Shown: positions 1-6,662 of the stretch, piece by piece | Layout: each line of letters opens with the position of its first letter | Numbering within the stretch: position 1 is the first letter of the stretch | Position numbers and translations under genes: made by a program | The notes under the pieces: generated by a model | What the model saw: the letters and a program-made list of their open reading frames with translations, nothing else | The model's database searches: none | What the model was told of the DNA's origin: nothing | From: CAZWSE01 sp964636575 | Lineage (GTDB): Bacteria > Pseudomonadota > Alphaproteobacteria > Rhodobacterales > Rhodobacteraceae | Reading direction: 5' to 3' | Assembly: GCA_964636575.1 (NCBI GenBank) | Contig: CAZWSE010000110.1 | Span: forward strand, 1-10,244 | DNA length: 10,244 nucleotides

Positions 1-1157
1 TGCGCGACCGGATCAAGGCGTTGACCCAAGTGCAGACCGCCCAAGGGATCAACCCCAAAAGTGTGTCCGAGGCTGACGTCATCGCCCTGCATCTCGATCA
101 GGGGCAGGCTTGCGTGCAAGTCTTTTTCATTCGGGCCAATCAAAACTGGGGCAACCGCGATTTCTATCCGCGCGTTGGGGCGGACGTGGGCGAGGCAGAG
201 GTCATGGAGGCCTTTATAGGCCAGTTCTACGACACCAAAGACCCGCCGCGTCAGTTGATCCTGTCCCATGACATTGAAACCCGCGACGTGATGGCAGAGG
301 CCTTGACCGGCAAGCGCGGCGGCAAGGTCGAGATCATCATCCCTCAACGCGGCGAAAAGGCAGAGCTCTGCGATGGCGCCCTGCGCAACGCCCGTGAATC
401 GCTGGCCCGCAAGATGTCCGAAACCGCGACCCATGCGAAACTGTTGAACGGATTGGCGGAGGCCTTTGGCCTCGATGCGCCGCCCCAGCGGATTGAAGTC
501 TACGACAACAGCCACATCCAAGGCACCAATGCCGTGGGTGCCATGATCGTGTCTGGCCCCGAAGGGTTTGATAAAAACCAGTACCGCAAGTTTAACATCC
601 GCGGCGATGACCTGACGCCGGGCGATGACTTTGGTATGATGAAAGAGGTCCTGACCCGCCGCTTTCAAAGGCTCATCAAGGAAGACCCTGACCGCAAAGA
701 AGGCCATTGGCCGGATCTGTTGCTCATCGATGGGGGGGCGGGGCAAGTGTCCGCCGTGCGCACCATCATGCGCGAATACGGGGTTGAGGATATTCCGATG
801 GTTGGCGTCGCCAAAGGCGTGGACCGGGACGCGGGCAAAGAGGAATTCCACCGCTCCGGCGCGCGTCCCTTTGCACTGCGGCACAATGATCCGGTGCTTT
901 ATTTCGTGCAAAGGATGCGGGACGAAGCCCATAGGTTCGCCATCGGCACCCACCGCGCCAAACGCGCGAAAGCCGTGGGCGCCACCCCGCTTGACGATGT
1001 GCCCGGCGTCGGGGCGACGCGAAAACGCGCGCTTTTGGCGCATTTCGGGTCAGCCAAGGCCGTGGGTCGTGCCAATCTTTCTGATCTCAAAGCGGTTGAG
1101 GGCGTGTCGGACGCGCTTGCCACCACGATCTATGATTTCTTCCATGAGCGCGGCTGA
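1..1157 (+). CDS. uvrC: UvrABC system protein C (excinuclease subunit C), 3' part
   Basis: UvrC makes the two incisions flanking a DNA lesion after UvrAB recognition. The frame is open from the window edge (first full codon at base 3), so the start, the GIY-YIG nuclease domain and most of the UVR domain lie upstream. About 385 of the usual 600-odd residues are visible. The entry sequence RDRIKALTQVQ looks like the end of the UVR (UvrB-binding) motif. The RNase H-like 5' endonuclease domain follows: YDNSHIQG near base 501 and LLLIDGG near base 720 carry the two catalytic aspartates, and RDEAHRFA near base 919 should carry the catalytic histidine. The C-terminal segment (LDDVPGVGATRKRALLAHFG and onwards, about 990-1140) is the tandem helix-hairpin-helix DNA-binding domain. 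It ends in two consecutive stop codons, TGATGA. pgsA follows 134 bases downstream on the same strand, with an inverted repeat between them. Family assignment is secure. Confidence 0.97.
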   Translation, partial: RDRIKALTQVQTAQGINPKSVSEADVIALHLDQGQACVQVFFIRANQNWGNRDFYPRVGADVGEAEVMEAFIGQFYDTKDPPRQLILSHDIETRDVMAEALTGKRGGKVEIIIPQRGEKAELCDGALRNARESLARKMSETATHAKLLNGLAEAFGLDAPPQRIEVYDNSHIQGTNAVGAMIVSGPEGFDKNQYRKFNIRGDDLTPGDDFGMMKEVLTRRFQRLIKEDPDRKEGHWPDLLLIDGGAGQVSAVRTIMREYGVEDIPMVGVAKGVDRDAGKEEFHRSGARPFALRHNDPVLYFVQRMRDEAHRFAIGTHRAKRAKAVGATPLDDVPGVGATRKRALLAHFGSAKAVGRANLSDLKAVEGVSDALATTIYDFFHERG

Positions 1158-1172
1158 TGACTTTGTTCTTTT

Positions 1173-1236
1173 GAGTATTTTCCAAAGGGTAAAGGAGAGG
1201 GCGCGGGCTTATTGCTTTACCCTTTTCAAAATACTC
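1173..1236. repeat. Imperfect 22-bp inverted repeat, copy 1 (uvrC-pgsA gap)
   Basis: The left arm (1173-1194) begins GAGTATTTT and ends AAAGGGTAAAG. The right arm (1215-1236) is its reverse complement except at two adjacent positions, and the loop is 20 bases. The same palindrome recurs at 6663-6721 downstream of rsmE. The stem could fold in RNA and might attenuate or terminate uvrC transcription, but no run of T follows the right arm, so it is not a textbook intrinsic terminator. Sitting in a gap after a gene and occurring more than once, it looks like a REP-type intergenic palindrome; that reading is inference. The rest of the gap (1158-1172 and 1237-1291) shows no gene and no convincing promoter. 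Confidence 0.85.
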
Positions 1237-1291
1237 ATATCCCCAAACATGCAGCTTTCCCCTGCCGCTGGCCCGTTATAGAGTTCCGTCT

Positions 1292-1957
1292 ATGACATGG
1301 AACCTGCCCAATGCCCTGACAATTGGTCGCCTTTTGGCGGCGCCTTGTTTGGCGCTCATGTTTTTGTATTTTACCCGCCCCTATGCGGATCTGCTGGCTG
1401 TGTTCTTATTTGTCATAGCTGCGATAACGGATTGGTTTGATGGCTATCTCGCCCGCGCGTGGAAGCAGGAAACCAAGCTTGGCACCATGCTTGATCCGAT
1501 TGCGGACAAGGCCATGGTGGTGATCGCTTTGATGGTGATTGTGGGCTATTCGTCGATGTCGCCCTGGCTTGTTTTGCCAGCCACCGTCATCTTGTTTCGC
1601 GAGGTTTTCGTTTCCGGCCTGCGTGAGTATCTGGGCGATACCGCGGGCACTTTGAAGGTTACGACCCTGGCCAAATGGAAAACCACCTTTCAGATGGTCG
1701 CCATTGCCGTTCTGTTTTCCCAAGGTGTGTTTGAACACTACGCCGGTATGGCCATGTGGGGTATGGACGGGCCTATGGTCAACGCAGTTTTGAACGGGGA
1801 CGAGCCTGATGTCGTTGGTCTCGGTTGGAAGCTGGTCGCCATGGAGTGGGCGGGCCGCATCGGGCTTTGGTTGCTCTGGCTGGCCGCTGCATTGACGCTG
1901 ATCACCGGCTTTGACTATTTCCAGAAATCCATCCCGCACCTCAAGGATACCCCCTAA
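1292..1957 (+). CDS. pgsA: CDP-diacylglycerol--glycerol-3-phosphate 3-phosphatidyltransferase
   Basis: Integral membrane enzyme that transfers a phosphatidyl group from CDP-diacylglycerol to glycerol-3-phosphate, giving phosphatidylglycerol phosphate, the committed step to phosphatidylglycerol and cardiolipin. The 221-residue protein has the full CDP-alcohol phosphotransferase signature at residues 47-72: D47, D50, G51, A54, R55, G64, D68 and D72, the aspartates that bind metal and substrate. Hydrophobic helices lie on both sides (about 12-28, 31-46, 73-105, 130-150, 190-210). The N-terminus MTWNLPNALTIGRLL is typical of the family. ATG at 1292 fits family N-termini although the ribosome binding site is weak. 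The stop overlaps the moaD start by one base (TAATG), suggesting translational coupling. It is longer than the roughly 180-residue E. coli enzyme because of an insert around residues 150-185. The specific PgsA subfamily is called from overall similarity to remembered homologues. Confidence 0.93.
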   Translation: MTWNLPNALTIGRLLAAPCLALMFLYFTRPYADLLAVFLFVIAAITDWFDGYLARAWKQETKLGTMLDPIADKAMVVIALMVIVGYSSMSPWLVLPATVILFREVFVSGLREYLGDTAGTLKVTTLAKWKTTFQMVAIAVLFSQGVFEHYAGMAMWGMDGPMVNAVLNGDEPDVVGLGWKLVAMEWAGRIGLWLLWLAAALTLITGFDYFQKSIPHLKDTP

Positions 1958-2202
1958 TGGATGTGCTTTATTTTGCATGGGTCCGCGAACGCATCGGCAT
2001 TCCGCGTGAAACCTTGGACACCCAGGCCAAAACTGTCGCTGATCTGGTGACTGAGCTGCGCGCCCGCGAAGATCGCTATGATCTGGCGTTTTCTGATTTG
2101 ACTGCTTTGCGCGTGGCCGTCGACCAGCAATTGACTGATTTTGATGCTTCGATTTCAGACGCTCGCGAAGTGGCGTTTTTTCCGCCCATGACGGGTGGCT
2201 GA
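1957..2202 (+). CDS. moaD: Molybdopterin synthase sulfur-carrier subunit MoaD
   Basis: Small ubiquitin-fold protein whose C-terminal glycine is adenylated (by MoeB) and converted to a thiocarboxylate, which donates sulfur to precursor Z (cPMP) inside the MoaD2-MoaE2 synthase during molybdenum cofactor synthesis. The product is 81 residues, the family's usual size, and ends in the required Gly-Gly (residues 80-81, PPMTGG). The N-terminal MDVLYFAWVRERIG and the central TVADLVTELRAR fit the first strand and helix of the fold. The ATG shares its A with the pgsA stop codon, and moaE begins three bases after the moaD stop, so the three genes are very probably one transcript. No moaA, moaB, moaC or moeB is visible here. 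Confidence 0.95.
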   Translation: MDVLYFAWVRERIGIPRETLDTQAKTVADLVTELRAREDRYDLAFSDLTALRVAVDQQLTDFDASISDAREVAFFPPMTGG

Positions 2203-2205
2203 CCT

Positions 2206-2649
2206 ATGCGCATCGTCGTGCAAGAACCGCCCTTTGACATTGGCGCCGAAGTGACTGCTTTCACCGGCGGGCGCACTGATATGGGCGCTGTTGTCACCTT
2301 CACGGGGCTTGTTCGTGATCTGACCGGTGATCCGCTGCATGCATTTGAGATCGAACATTACCCCGGCATGACCGAAAGCGCGCTGACCGAGATCGCGACC
2401 CAAGCGGTCACGCGCTTCAATTTGGGCGATGTTCTTGTCATCCACCGCTTTGGCGCGCTGCACCCCGGGGATGCGATCATGATGGTGGCCACTGCTGCCC
2501 CGCATCGCAAAGACGCTTTTGAGGCGGCCGAATTTCTGATGGATTACCTTAAATCCCGCGCCCCGTTCTGGAAGAAGGAAACGACCGCAAAGGGCACCGA
2601 TTGGGTGGCATCCAAGGACGAAGACGAAGCCGCGTTGAAACGGTGGTAG
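2206..2649 (+). CDS. moaE: Molybdopterin synthase catalytic subunit MoaE
   Basis: Catalytic subunit that uses MoaD thiocarboxylate to insert two sulfurs into cyclic pyranopterin monophosphate, producing molybdopterin in the cytoplasm. The 147-residue protein is of normal length. Recognisable family motifs are GAVVTFTGLVRD (27-38), HYPGM (51-55), HRFGALHPGD (80-89), the His-Arg pair at 100-101, and the active-site segment DYLKSRAPFWKKE, where K116 and K123 match the two essential lysines of E. coli MoaE in identity and spacing. The start lies three bases past the moaD stop. The stop TAG is only one base from the stop of the convergent minus-strand gene, so any terminator for this transcript must lie inside that opposing gene. 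Confidence 0.96.
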   Translation: MRIVVQEPPFDIGAEVTAFTGGRTDMGAVVTFTGLVRDLTGDPLHAFEIEHYPGMTESALTEIATQAVTRFNLGDVLVIHRFGALHPGDAIMMVATAAPHRKDAFEAAEFLMDYLKSRAPFWKKETTAKGTDWVASKDEDEAALKRW

Positions 2650-2650
2650 T

Positions 2651-2974
2651 CTAGACCTTTGTGCGGTCGATATAGGTCCGCATTTCCTCAGCCTCTTGCC
2701 GCGCATCACGCAGGCCATCCATTGCGGCAGATAGTTCGGCTTCGGTCTGGCTGAGCTGGTTGGTCAGCTCTGCTTCGCGCTGCTGCAAATAGGTGATCGC
2801 TTGATCGCGGGTCTCTTCGGCTTCGTGCAATTCTTGGGCCATGCGTTCCAATTCGCCCACATCAGAGGCACTGACGCGGGTAAACCGGTGGATCAGCCAG
2901 TTGGCAAACCAACCCATGCAAAAGGCGACAAACAGGACAATCGCAGTGGCAATTACAAATTCGGTTCTGCTCAT
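2651..2974 (-). CDS. Small membrane-anchored coiled-coil protein, function unknown
   Basis: A 107-residue protein I cannot place in a named family. Residues 6-28 form one hydrophobic transmembrane helix. Residues about 40-105 are rich in Glu, Gln, Ala and Leu with heptad-like spacing (ELERMAQELHEAEETRD, then AELTNQLSQTEAELSAAMDG), as expected of a long coiled coil. Basic residues after the membrane helix (HRFTR) suggest by the positive-inside rule that the coiled coil is cytoplasmic; this is inference. The ATG lies six bases after the stop of the BON/OmpA gene, so the two are probably co-translated, and the protein may be a partner or inner-membrane tether for it. No catalytic motif is visible. 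The open frame, good start context and coherent architecture support a real gene. Confidence 0.82.
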   Translation of the reverse strand: MSRTEFVIATAIVLFVAFCMGWFANWLIHRFTRVSASDVGELERMAQELHEAEETRDQAITYLQQREAELTNQLSQTEAELSAAMDGLRDARQEAEEMRTYIDRTKV

Positions 2975-2980
2975 TTGATG

Positions 2981-4885
2981 CTACTCACTGGCCTGCTCTT
3001 GGGTTTCGGTGGTGTCTTCGATCTGGGGCAACGTGCTTTCAACCTGTTCAAGGGTTGTTGGTTGCTCGGGGGCGGATGGCTTGGGCCGGATCAGCACAAA
3101 TTCGATCCTGCGGTTGGCTTCGCGGCCCTCTTCGGTCTTGTTGTCTGCGATGGGCACCGTTTCGCCGTACCCTTGCGACGTGAACGAGGCCGTTAACACC
3201 CGCCGGTCCCGCAGGGCCTGCAAAACAGATTGGGCGCGGGCCTCTGACAGTTCTTGGTTCATAATATCGCGGCCTTGGCTGTCCGTATGGCCTTGGATTT
3301 CCATGCGCAGATCGCCGCAGCGTTTGAGGATCGCGGCGATGTCATCCATCGTCTCACCAGCCCCTTCGGCCAGATCACCGGACCCGGGCTCAAAACTGAT
3401 GCCGCCGCTGGTCAGCAAGGTCGCAATCTCGGCTTCACATTCGTCAGGGGTCGGGATGCCAAGGATCGGGTCGAGCTTTTTCTGATAGGTCACATCAATC
3501 GAAAACACGGCACTGTCGCCCAGCTTGTTGGTCAAAAGACGCGATATGCTTGCGTTTGCATCTGCGTCGCCTGTGTTTCCGGATACATCAATGGTGGTTG
3601 GGGTCACGGTGACTGCGCCATTGGCCAGATTTCTTAAGGACTCCAGCCCGGCCAAAACGCGCACAGACCAATCCGTTGGCAGGTCCGGTACGATCCGCGT
3701 GGCGGTGTAGACCCGGGTCGATCCGAAGCTGGCTTTTGCGTAGCTGTCGGCCACATCGCGCAGGTTTTGGTCGCTCAGACGGCCACGCAGTTGGACCTGT
3801 CCTTCGGGCGATAAGGTGGCTGTGAACTCAGGCGGGCCCGCCGTGGGGTCTTGGACTTCCGGCAGAACCGCGTTCAACACAAAGACCTCGGGCAGGGCGG
3901 CTTCCAACTCGCCAACCGTGCGATCAAACAGGTCTTGATCTGTGCCTTCGGTGGCCAGCAACGAGACGTCGGCATCCGAAACTGTGACGATCCCGCTGCC
4001 CAAGGCCGCGACGGCCTCAATGGCGGCGACATTGGCGGTGGCCCATGCGGGGGATGGCACGCCCATGCCAACGGTGCAGGTCGCATCATCGGCCAATCCT
4101 ATAGCGCGGGCGGCGGTCAGAATGGTATCTTTGGCGGCATCTGTGTCTGCGGCACAGGCGTCAAAGCGGGTGCCTGTTTCATCCAGAACAAACCGCGTCA
4201 GAAAGGGCGTGATCACGGGGCGTGGGGCGGACAGGGCAAGGCTCAGCTTCAAACTGGGCGGAGCGGCACGGCGCAGGGATTGTTCCAGCGAAACGCGTTC
4301 TTCGTTGCTGTCGGTGATGGCAGTGATTGAAACGCGCCCCGGTGAGGCAGACACCTTGGACCGTGGCAATTCATCCAGTGAGGTCAGGGCATATTCAAAG
4401 GCCTGAATCCAGCCGTCCGGCAGATCGTAATCTGCGGTTTCCAACAAGTCTGTCACAGGGGTATCGCCTGCGATGCGCTCAAAGCGGGCGGTCAGGCTTT
4501 CGCGGTCCGTGTCGGAAGGGATCAACCCGATCACCGACAATCCGCCGTCATTGCGCAATATTTCCACCGAAAAACGGGGTGGAGCGATGTCTGCGGTGGC
4601 CTGCACGTCCATCTCGTCAATGATACGCGCGGAATCGACGATACCGCCCGCTGTAGACAGCGCCTTGAACCGCAACGCCTCGGTTGGGGCGACCCCGGCA
4701 AGGGTCACTTTCAGCCCGTCCGCCTCGACCTCAGCCCAAGGCATATCCGCCGCGTCCAGCGAATCGCGGACCTCGATTTCAGAATTGTCCTCAATCAACG
4801 TGACCGAATAATTGGCTGCCATCAGGCTGCCATAGGCCGCGGCAATAAAGGTCAATGCAATGATCGTAAGGGCAGAGAGGCGCAT
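2981..4885 (-). CDS. BON-repeat / OmpA-family envelope protein
   Basis: Predicted periplasmic peptidoglycan-binding protein. Numbering is from ATG at 4885 (634 residues). Residues 3-23 are a hydrophobic anchor or signal sequence. A BON-like segment (about 25-95) follows, then two related blocks of about 100 residues, 105-204 and 354-451. Residues about 483-599 are an OmpA C-terminal domain: GHTDSQG with D535, and LSEAR with R550, match the Asp/Arg pair that binds diaminopimelate in OmpA, followed by NRRIEF. C483 and C523 bracket the first half of that domain at nearly the spacing of the disulfide in Mycobacterium OmpATb/ArfA, which also joins BON modules to an OmpA domain; C244 and C270 form a second possible pair. 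The tail 600-634 is acidic and Gln/Thr/Pro-rich, probably disordered. The frame can also open at TTG 4945, directly after the ubiA stop. I prefer 4885 because it gives a clean signal anchor and matches homologues as I recall them. The exact role is unknown. Confidence 0.9.
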   Translation of the reverse strand: MRLSALTIIALTFIAAAYGSLMAANYSVTLIEDNSEIEVRDSLDAADMPWAEVEADGLKVTLAGVAPTEALRFKALSTAGGIVDSARIIDEMDVQATADIAPPRFSVEILRNDGGLSVIGLIPSDTDRESLTARFERIAGDTPVTDLLETADYDLPDGWIQAFEYALTSLDELPRSKVSASPGRVSITAITDSNEERVSLEQSLRRAAPPSLKLSLALSAPRPVITPFLTRFVLDETGTRFDACAADTDAAKDTILTAARAIGLADDATCTVGMGVPSPAWATANVAAIEAVAALGSGIVTVSDADVSLLATEGTDQDLFDRTVGELEAALPEVFVLNAVLPEVQDPTAGPPEFTATLSPEGQVQLRGRLSDQNLRDVADSYAKASFGSTRVYTATRIVPDLPTDWSVRVLAGLESLRNLANGAVTVTPTTIDVSGNTGDADANASISRLLTNKLGDSAVFSIDVTYQKKLDPILGIPTPDECEAEIATLLTSGGISFEPGSGDLAEGAGETMDDIAAILKRCGDLRMEIQGHTDSQGRDIMNQELSEARAQSVLQALRDRRVLTASFTSQGYGETVPIADNKTEEGREANRRIEFVLIRPKPSAPEQPTTLEQVESTLPQIEDTTETQEQASE

Positions 4886-4945
4886 GTGTCGGTCAGGCCT
4901 TTGTTGCAGATACGCGTTGATACGCGCCACGGCTTCGGGTTTCAA

Positions 4946-5908
4946 TCAAACGAAGAGCGCAATTCCGAAAAAGATAAGCGGAATTAGGCCCGTATCGCGG
5001 TTGACACGAAACAGTTGTAACATTTTGCCAGCGTCTTCAATGTCCAGCCCCCGCAACTGCCACGCCATGTGCCATCCCATCGCCCAAGGCCCGCCCAGCG
5101 CAATCACAAGCGCGAGCGGGGAAACACTGTCCAGAACCGCATAAATGATCGCAATGCCCATCAACCCGACGGTCGCCATCAGGAATCGGCGCAGCCACTG
5201 CGGGGTTTGGGCGCCAAAGAGACGTGCGGTTGATTTCACCCCGATCAGGGCGTCATCTTCGGTGTCTTGGTGGGCATATATGGTGTCGTAGAACAGCGTC
5301 CATGCGATGCCAGCGAGGTATAGAACAACCGCAGGGGCCTCCAGCCGGCCGGTGTGCGCGGTCCATGCCAGCAAGGCCCCCCAGTTGAACGCGACCCCAA
5401 GGAAAACCTGCGGCCACCATGTGAACCGCTTTGCAAAGGGGTAGACCGCAACCGGCAACAGCGCCAGAACGCCAAGCCCGATGGCCTGCCAGTTGAAGGT
5501 CAAAAGGATGCATAGGGCCAGAAGCGCTTGCAGGATCATCCAAAAGTAGGCTTGTTTTACAGTGACTTGGCCGGATGGAATGGGCCGCGATCTGGTGCGT
5601 TCGACCTGGGCATCATAATCGCGGTCGGTGATGTCATTCCACGTACAGCCCGCCCCGCGCATCAGCCAGGCGCCCAAGGCACACCCGAAGGCGATCCATG
5701 CGTCAAACCACCCCATCTGCCCGTCATGCAGCATGGCAAGCACCAACCCCCACCAACAGGGGATCAGAAGAAGCCAGGTGCCAATCGGTCGATCCGCGCG
5801 GCTTAGGCGCAGATAGCCGCGGCTCCAGACAGGGGCGACCCTATCGACCCAGTTGCCTGTGACGGCATCCGCGACTTGTCCCTCTGGTGCCTCGGTGTTC
5901 GGTTGCAT
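4946..5908 (-). CDS. ubiA: 4-hydroxybenzoate polyprenyltransferase (ubiquinone biosynthesis)
   Basis: Integral membrane prenyltransferase that joins the polyprenyl chain to 4-hydroxybenzoate, the first membrane step of ubiquinone synthesis. The 320-residue protein carries both aspartate-rich motifs of the UbiA superfamily: NDITDRDYD (N91, D92, D95, D99) and YDTIYAHQDTEDD (D208, Q214, D215, D218, D219) followed by VKSTARLFG. These bind the Mg-diphosphate of the prenyl donor. Also typical are RADRPIGTWLLLIPCWWG (38-55) and RSRPIPSG (107-113). Eight or so hydrophobic helices are apparent. The frame stays open far upstream, antisense to rsmE, but ATG 5908 (MQPNTEAPEGQVADAV) is chosen because the known family N-terminus starts about there and anything longer would overlap rsmE coding. 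It diverges from rsmE and precedes the BON/OmpA gene on the same strand by 60 bases. Confidence 0.95.
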   Translation of the reverse strand: MQPNTEAPEGQVADAVTGNWVDRVAPVWSRGYLRLSRADRPIGTWLLLIPCWWGLVLAMLHDGQMGWFDAWIAFGCALGAWLMRGAGCTWNDITDRDYDAQVERTRSRPIPSGQVTVKQAYFWMILQALLALCILLTFNWQAIGLGVLALLPVAVYPFAKRFTWWPQVFLGVAFNWGALLAWTAHTGRLEAPAVVLYLAGIAWTLFYDTIYAHQDTEDDALIGVKSTARLFGAQTPQWLRRFLMATVGLMGIAIIYAVLDSVSPLALVIALGGPWAMGWHMAWQLRGLDIEDAGKMLQLFRVNRDTGLIPLIFFGIALFV

Positions 5909-5921
5909 ATGTGTGGACCTA
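5906..5921. promoter_or_regulatory. Compressed divergent start region ubiA/rsmE
   Basis: The ubiA ATG (minus, 5908) and the preferred rsmE ATG (plus, 5921) are separated by only 12 bases, so promoters and leaders of each gene must lie inside the other's coding sequence, or the mRNAs have almost no leader. The site CATATG at 5906-5911 contains start codons on both strands: CAT is the ubiA start and ATG at 5909 is an in-frame alternative start for rsmE. A weak sigma70-like match for ubiA lies inside rsmE on the minus strand (TTGCCC at 5971-5966, 18-base spacer, TACATA at 5947-5942). I saw no good candidate for rsmE. Promoter placement is speculative; the spacing is read directly. Confidence 0.5.
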
Positions 5922-6646
5922 TGACTGTCAAAACCCGTTTGTATGTAGATCACCCTTTGGCCAATGGGCAACCCGTCGCACTGTCGCGGGATCAGGCGCA
6001 TTATCTCTTTGCGGTGATGCGGCTTGGGGTCGGGGCGCATGTGGCTTTGTTCAACGGGGTGGACGGGGAATGGACCGCCGAAGTTGTTGAGGCTGGCAAA
6101 CGCGGCGGTGTGTTGATGCCGCTGGTGCAGACCAAACCCTTGCAACTGCCGCCCGATCTTTGGTTGCTGTTCGCGCCCATCAAAAAAGCCCGCACTGATT
6201 TCATCGTCGAAAAAGCAGCCGAAATGGGCGCGCGGCGGATTGTGCCGGTGTCCACAGATTTCACCAATTCGGAACGCCTGCGACAGGATCGGCTGCAAGC
6301 CCATGCGGTCGAGGCAGCTGAGCAATGCGGCGGGACTTATGTGCCCGAAGTGGCGCAGTTGCAAAAACTGGACCGCCTGCTGGCCGATTGGGACCCGACC
6401 CGACGTCTCCTGTTTTGCGACGAAGCGCGCGCGGGTGAATCACCCACGCCACCAGATAGCCGTGGCCCTTGGGCGATTGTGATCGGCCCAGAAGGCGGGT
6501 TCTCGGACAAAGAACGCAGCAGGCTGCGCGGGTTGGACTATGCATCTTCGATCAGCCTCGGCCCGCGTATTTTGCGAGCGGATACGGCTGCTGTTGCAGC
6601 GATGGCCCTATGGCAGCACGCGGTCGGGGATTGGGTCTCGCCGTAG
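5921..6646 (+). CDS. rsmE: 16S rRNA (uracil(1498)-N(3))-methyltransferase RsmE
   Basis: SPOUT-family enzyme that uses S-adenosylmethionine to methylate N3 of U1498 in 16S rRNA of the 30S subunit. The protein is 241 residues, a normal length. The N-terminal PUA-like RNA-binding domain includes LSRDQAHYLFAVMRLGVG. The C-terminal trefoil-knot domain shows the two hallmark loops that form the AdoMet pocket: IGPEGGFS (188-195) and SLGPRILRADTA (212-223). The middle motif KKARTDFIVEKAAEMGARRIVPV is also characteristic. ATG 5921 (MTVKTRLYVDHPL) is chosen because family members begin at about this point; ATG 5909, four codons upstream, is in frame and touches the ubiA start. The ribosome binding site is poor (GGA only three bases from the start). 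The gene ends 16 bases before the second inverted repeat. Confidence 0.94.
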   Translation: MTVKTRLYVDHPLANGQPVALSRDQAHYLFAVMRLGVGAHVALFNGVDGEWTAEVVEAGKRGGVLMPLVQTKPLQLPPDLWLLFAPIKKARTDFIVEKAAEMGARRIVPVSTDFTNSERLRQDRLQAHAVEAAEQCGGTYVPEVAQLQKLDRLLADWDPTRRLLFCDEARAGESPTPPDSRGPWAIVIGPEGGFSDKERSRLRGLDYASSISLGPRILRADTAAVAAMALWQHAVGDWVSP

Positions 6647-6662
6647 AAGCGCTCCGCGCGGG

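Noticed and set aside
1213..1241. Possible sigma70 promoter for pgsA (TTGCTT, 17-base spacer, TCATAT)
   Set aside because: The -10 match is poor and the site overlaps the inverted repeat; not strong enough to report as a feature.
730..1281. Second plus-strand frame overlapping the uvrC 3' end and the intergenic gap
   Set aside because: Shadow frame of uvrC, rich in Arg/Pro/Ala; no ribosome site and no similarity.
1406..1978. 190-codon minus-strand frame opposite pgsA
   Set aside because: Antisense to a fully recognisable enzyme; the translation is low-complexity His/Gln/Gly-rich and resembles no protein family.
2155..2718. 187-codon minus-strand frame across moaE
   Set aside because: It overlaps moaE and the end of the coiled-coil gene; both neighbours have strong independent support and this frame has none.
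3851..4406. Long plus-strand open frames opposite the BON/OmpA gene
   Set aside because: They lie wholly antisense to a gene with clear domains; in GC-rich DNA such frames are common by-products of codon bias, and their translations show no recognisable fold.
5909..6364. Minus-strand open frame extending ubiA upstream by 152 codons, antisense to rsmE
   Set aside because: The extension is the complement of well-conserved rsmE coding, shows no family similarity, and the UbiA N-terminus fits ATG 5908.
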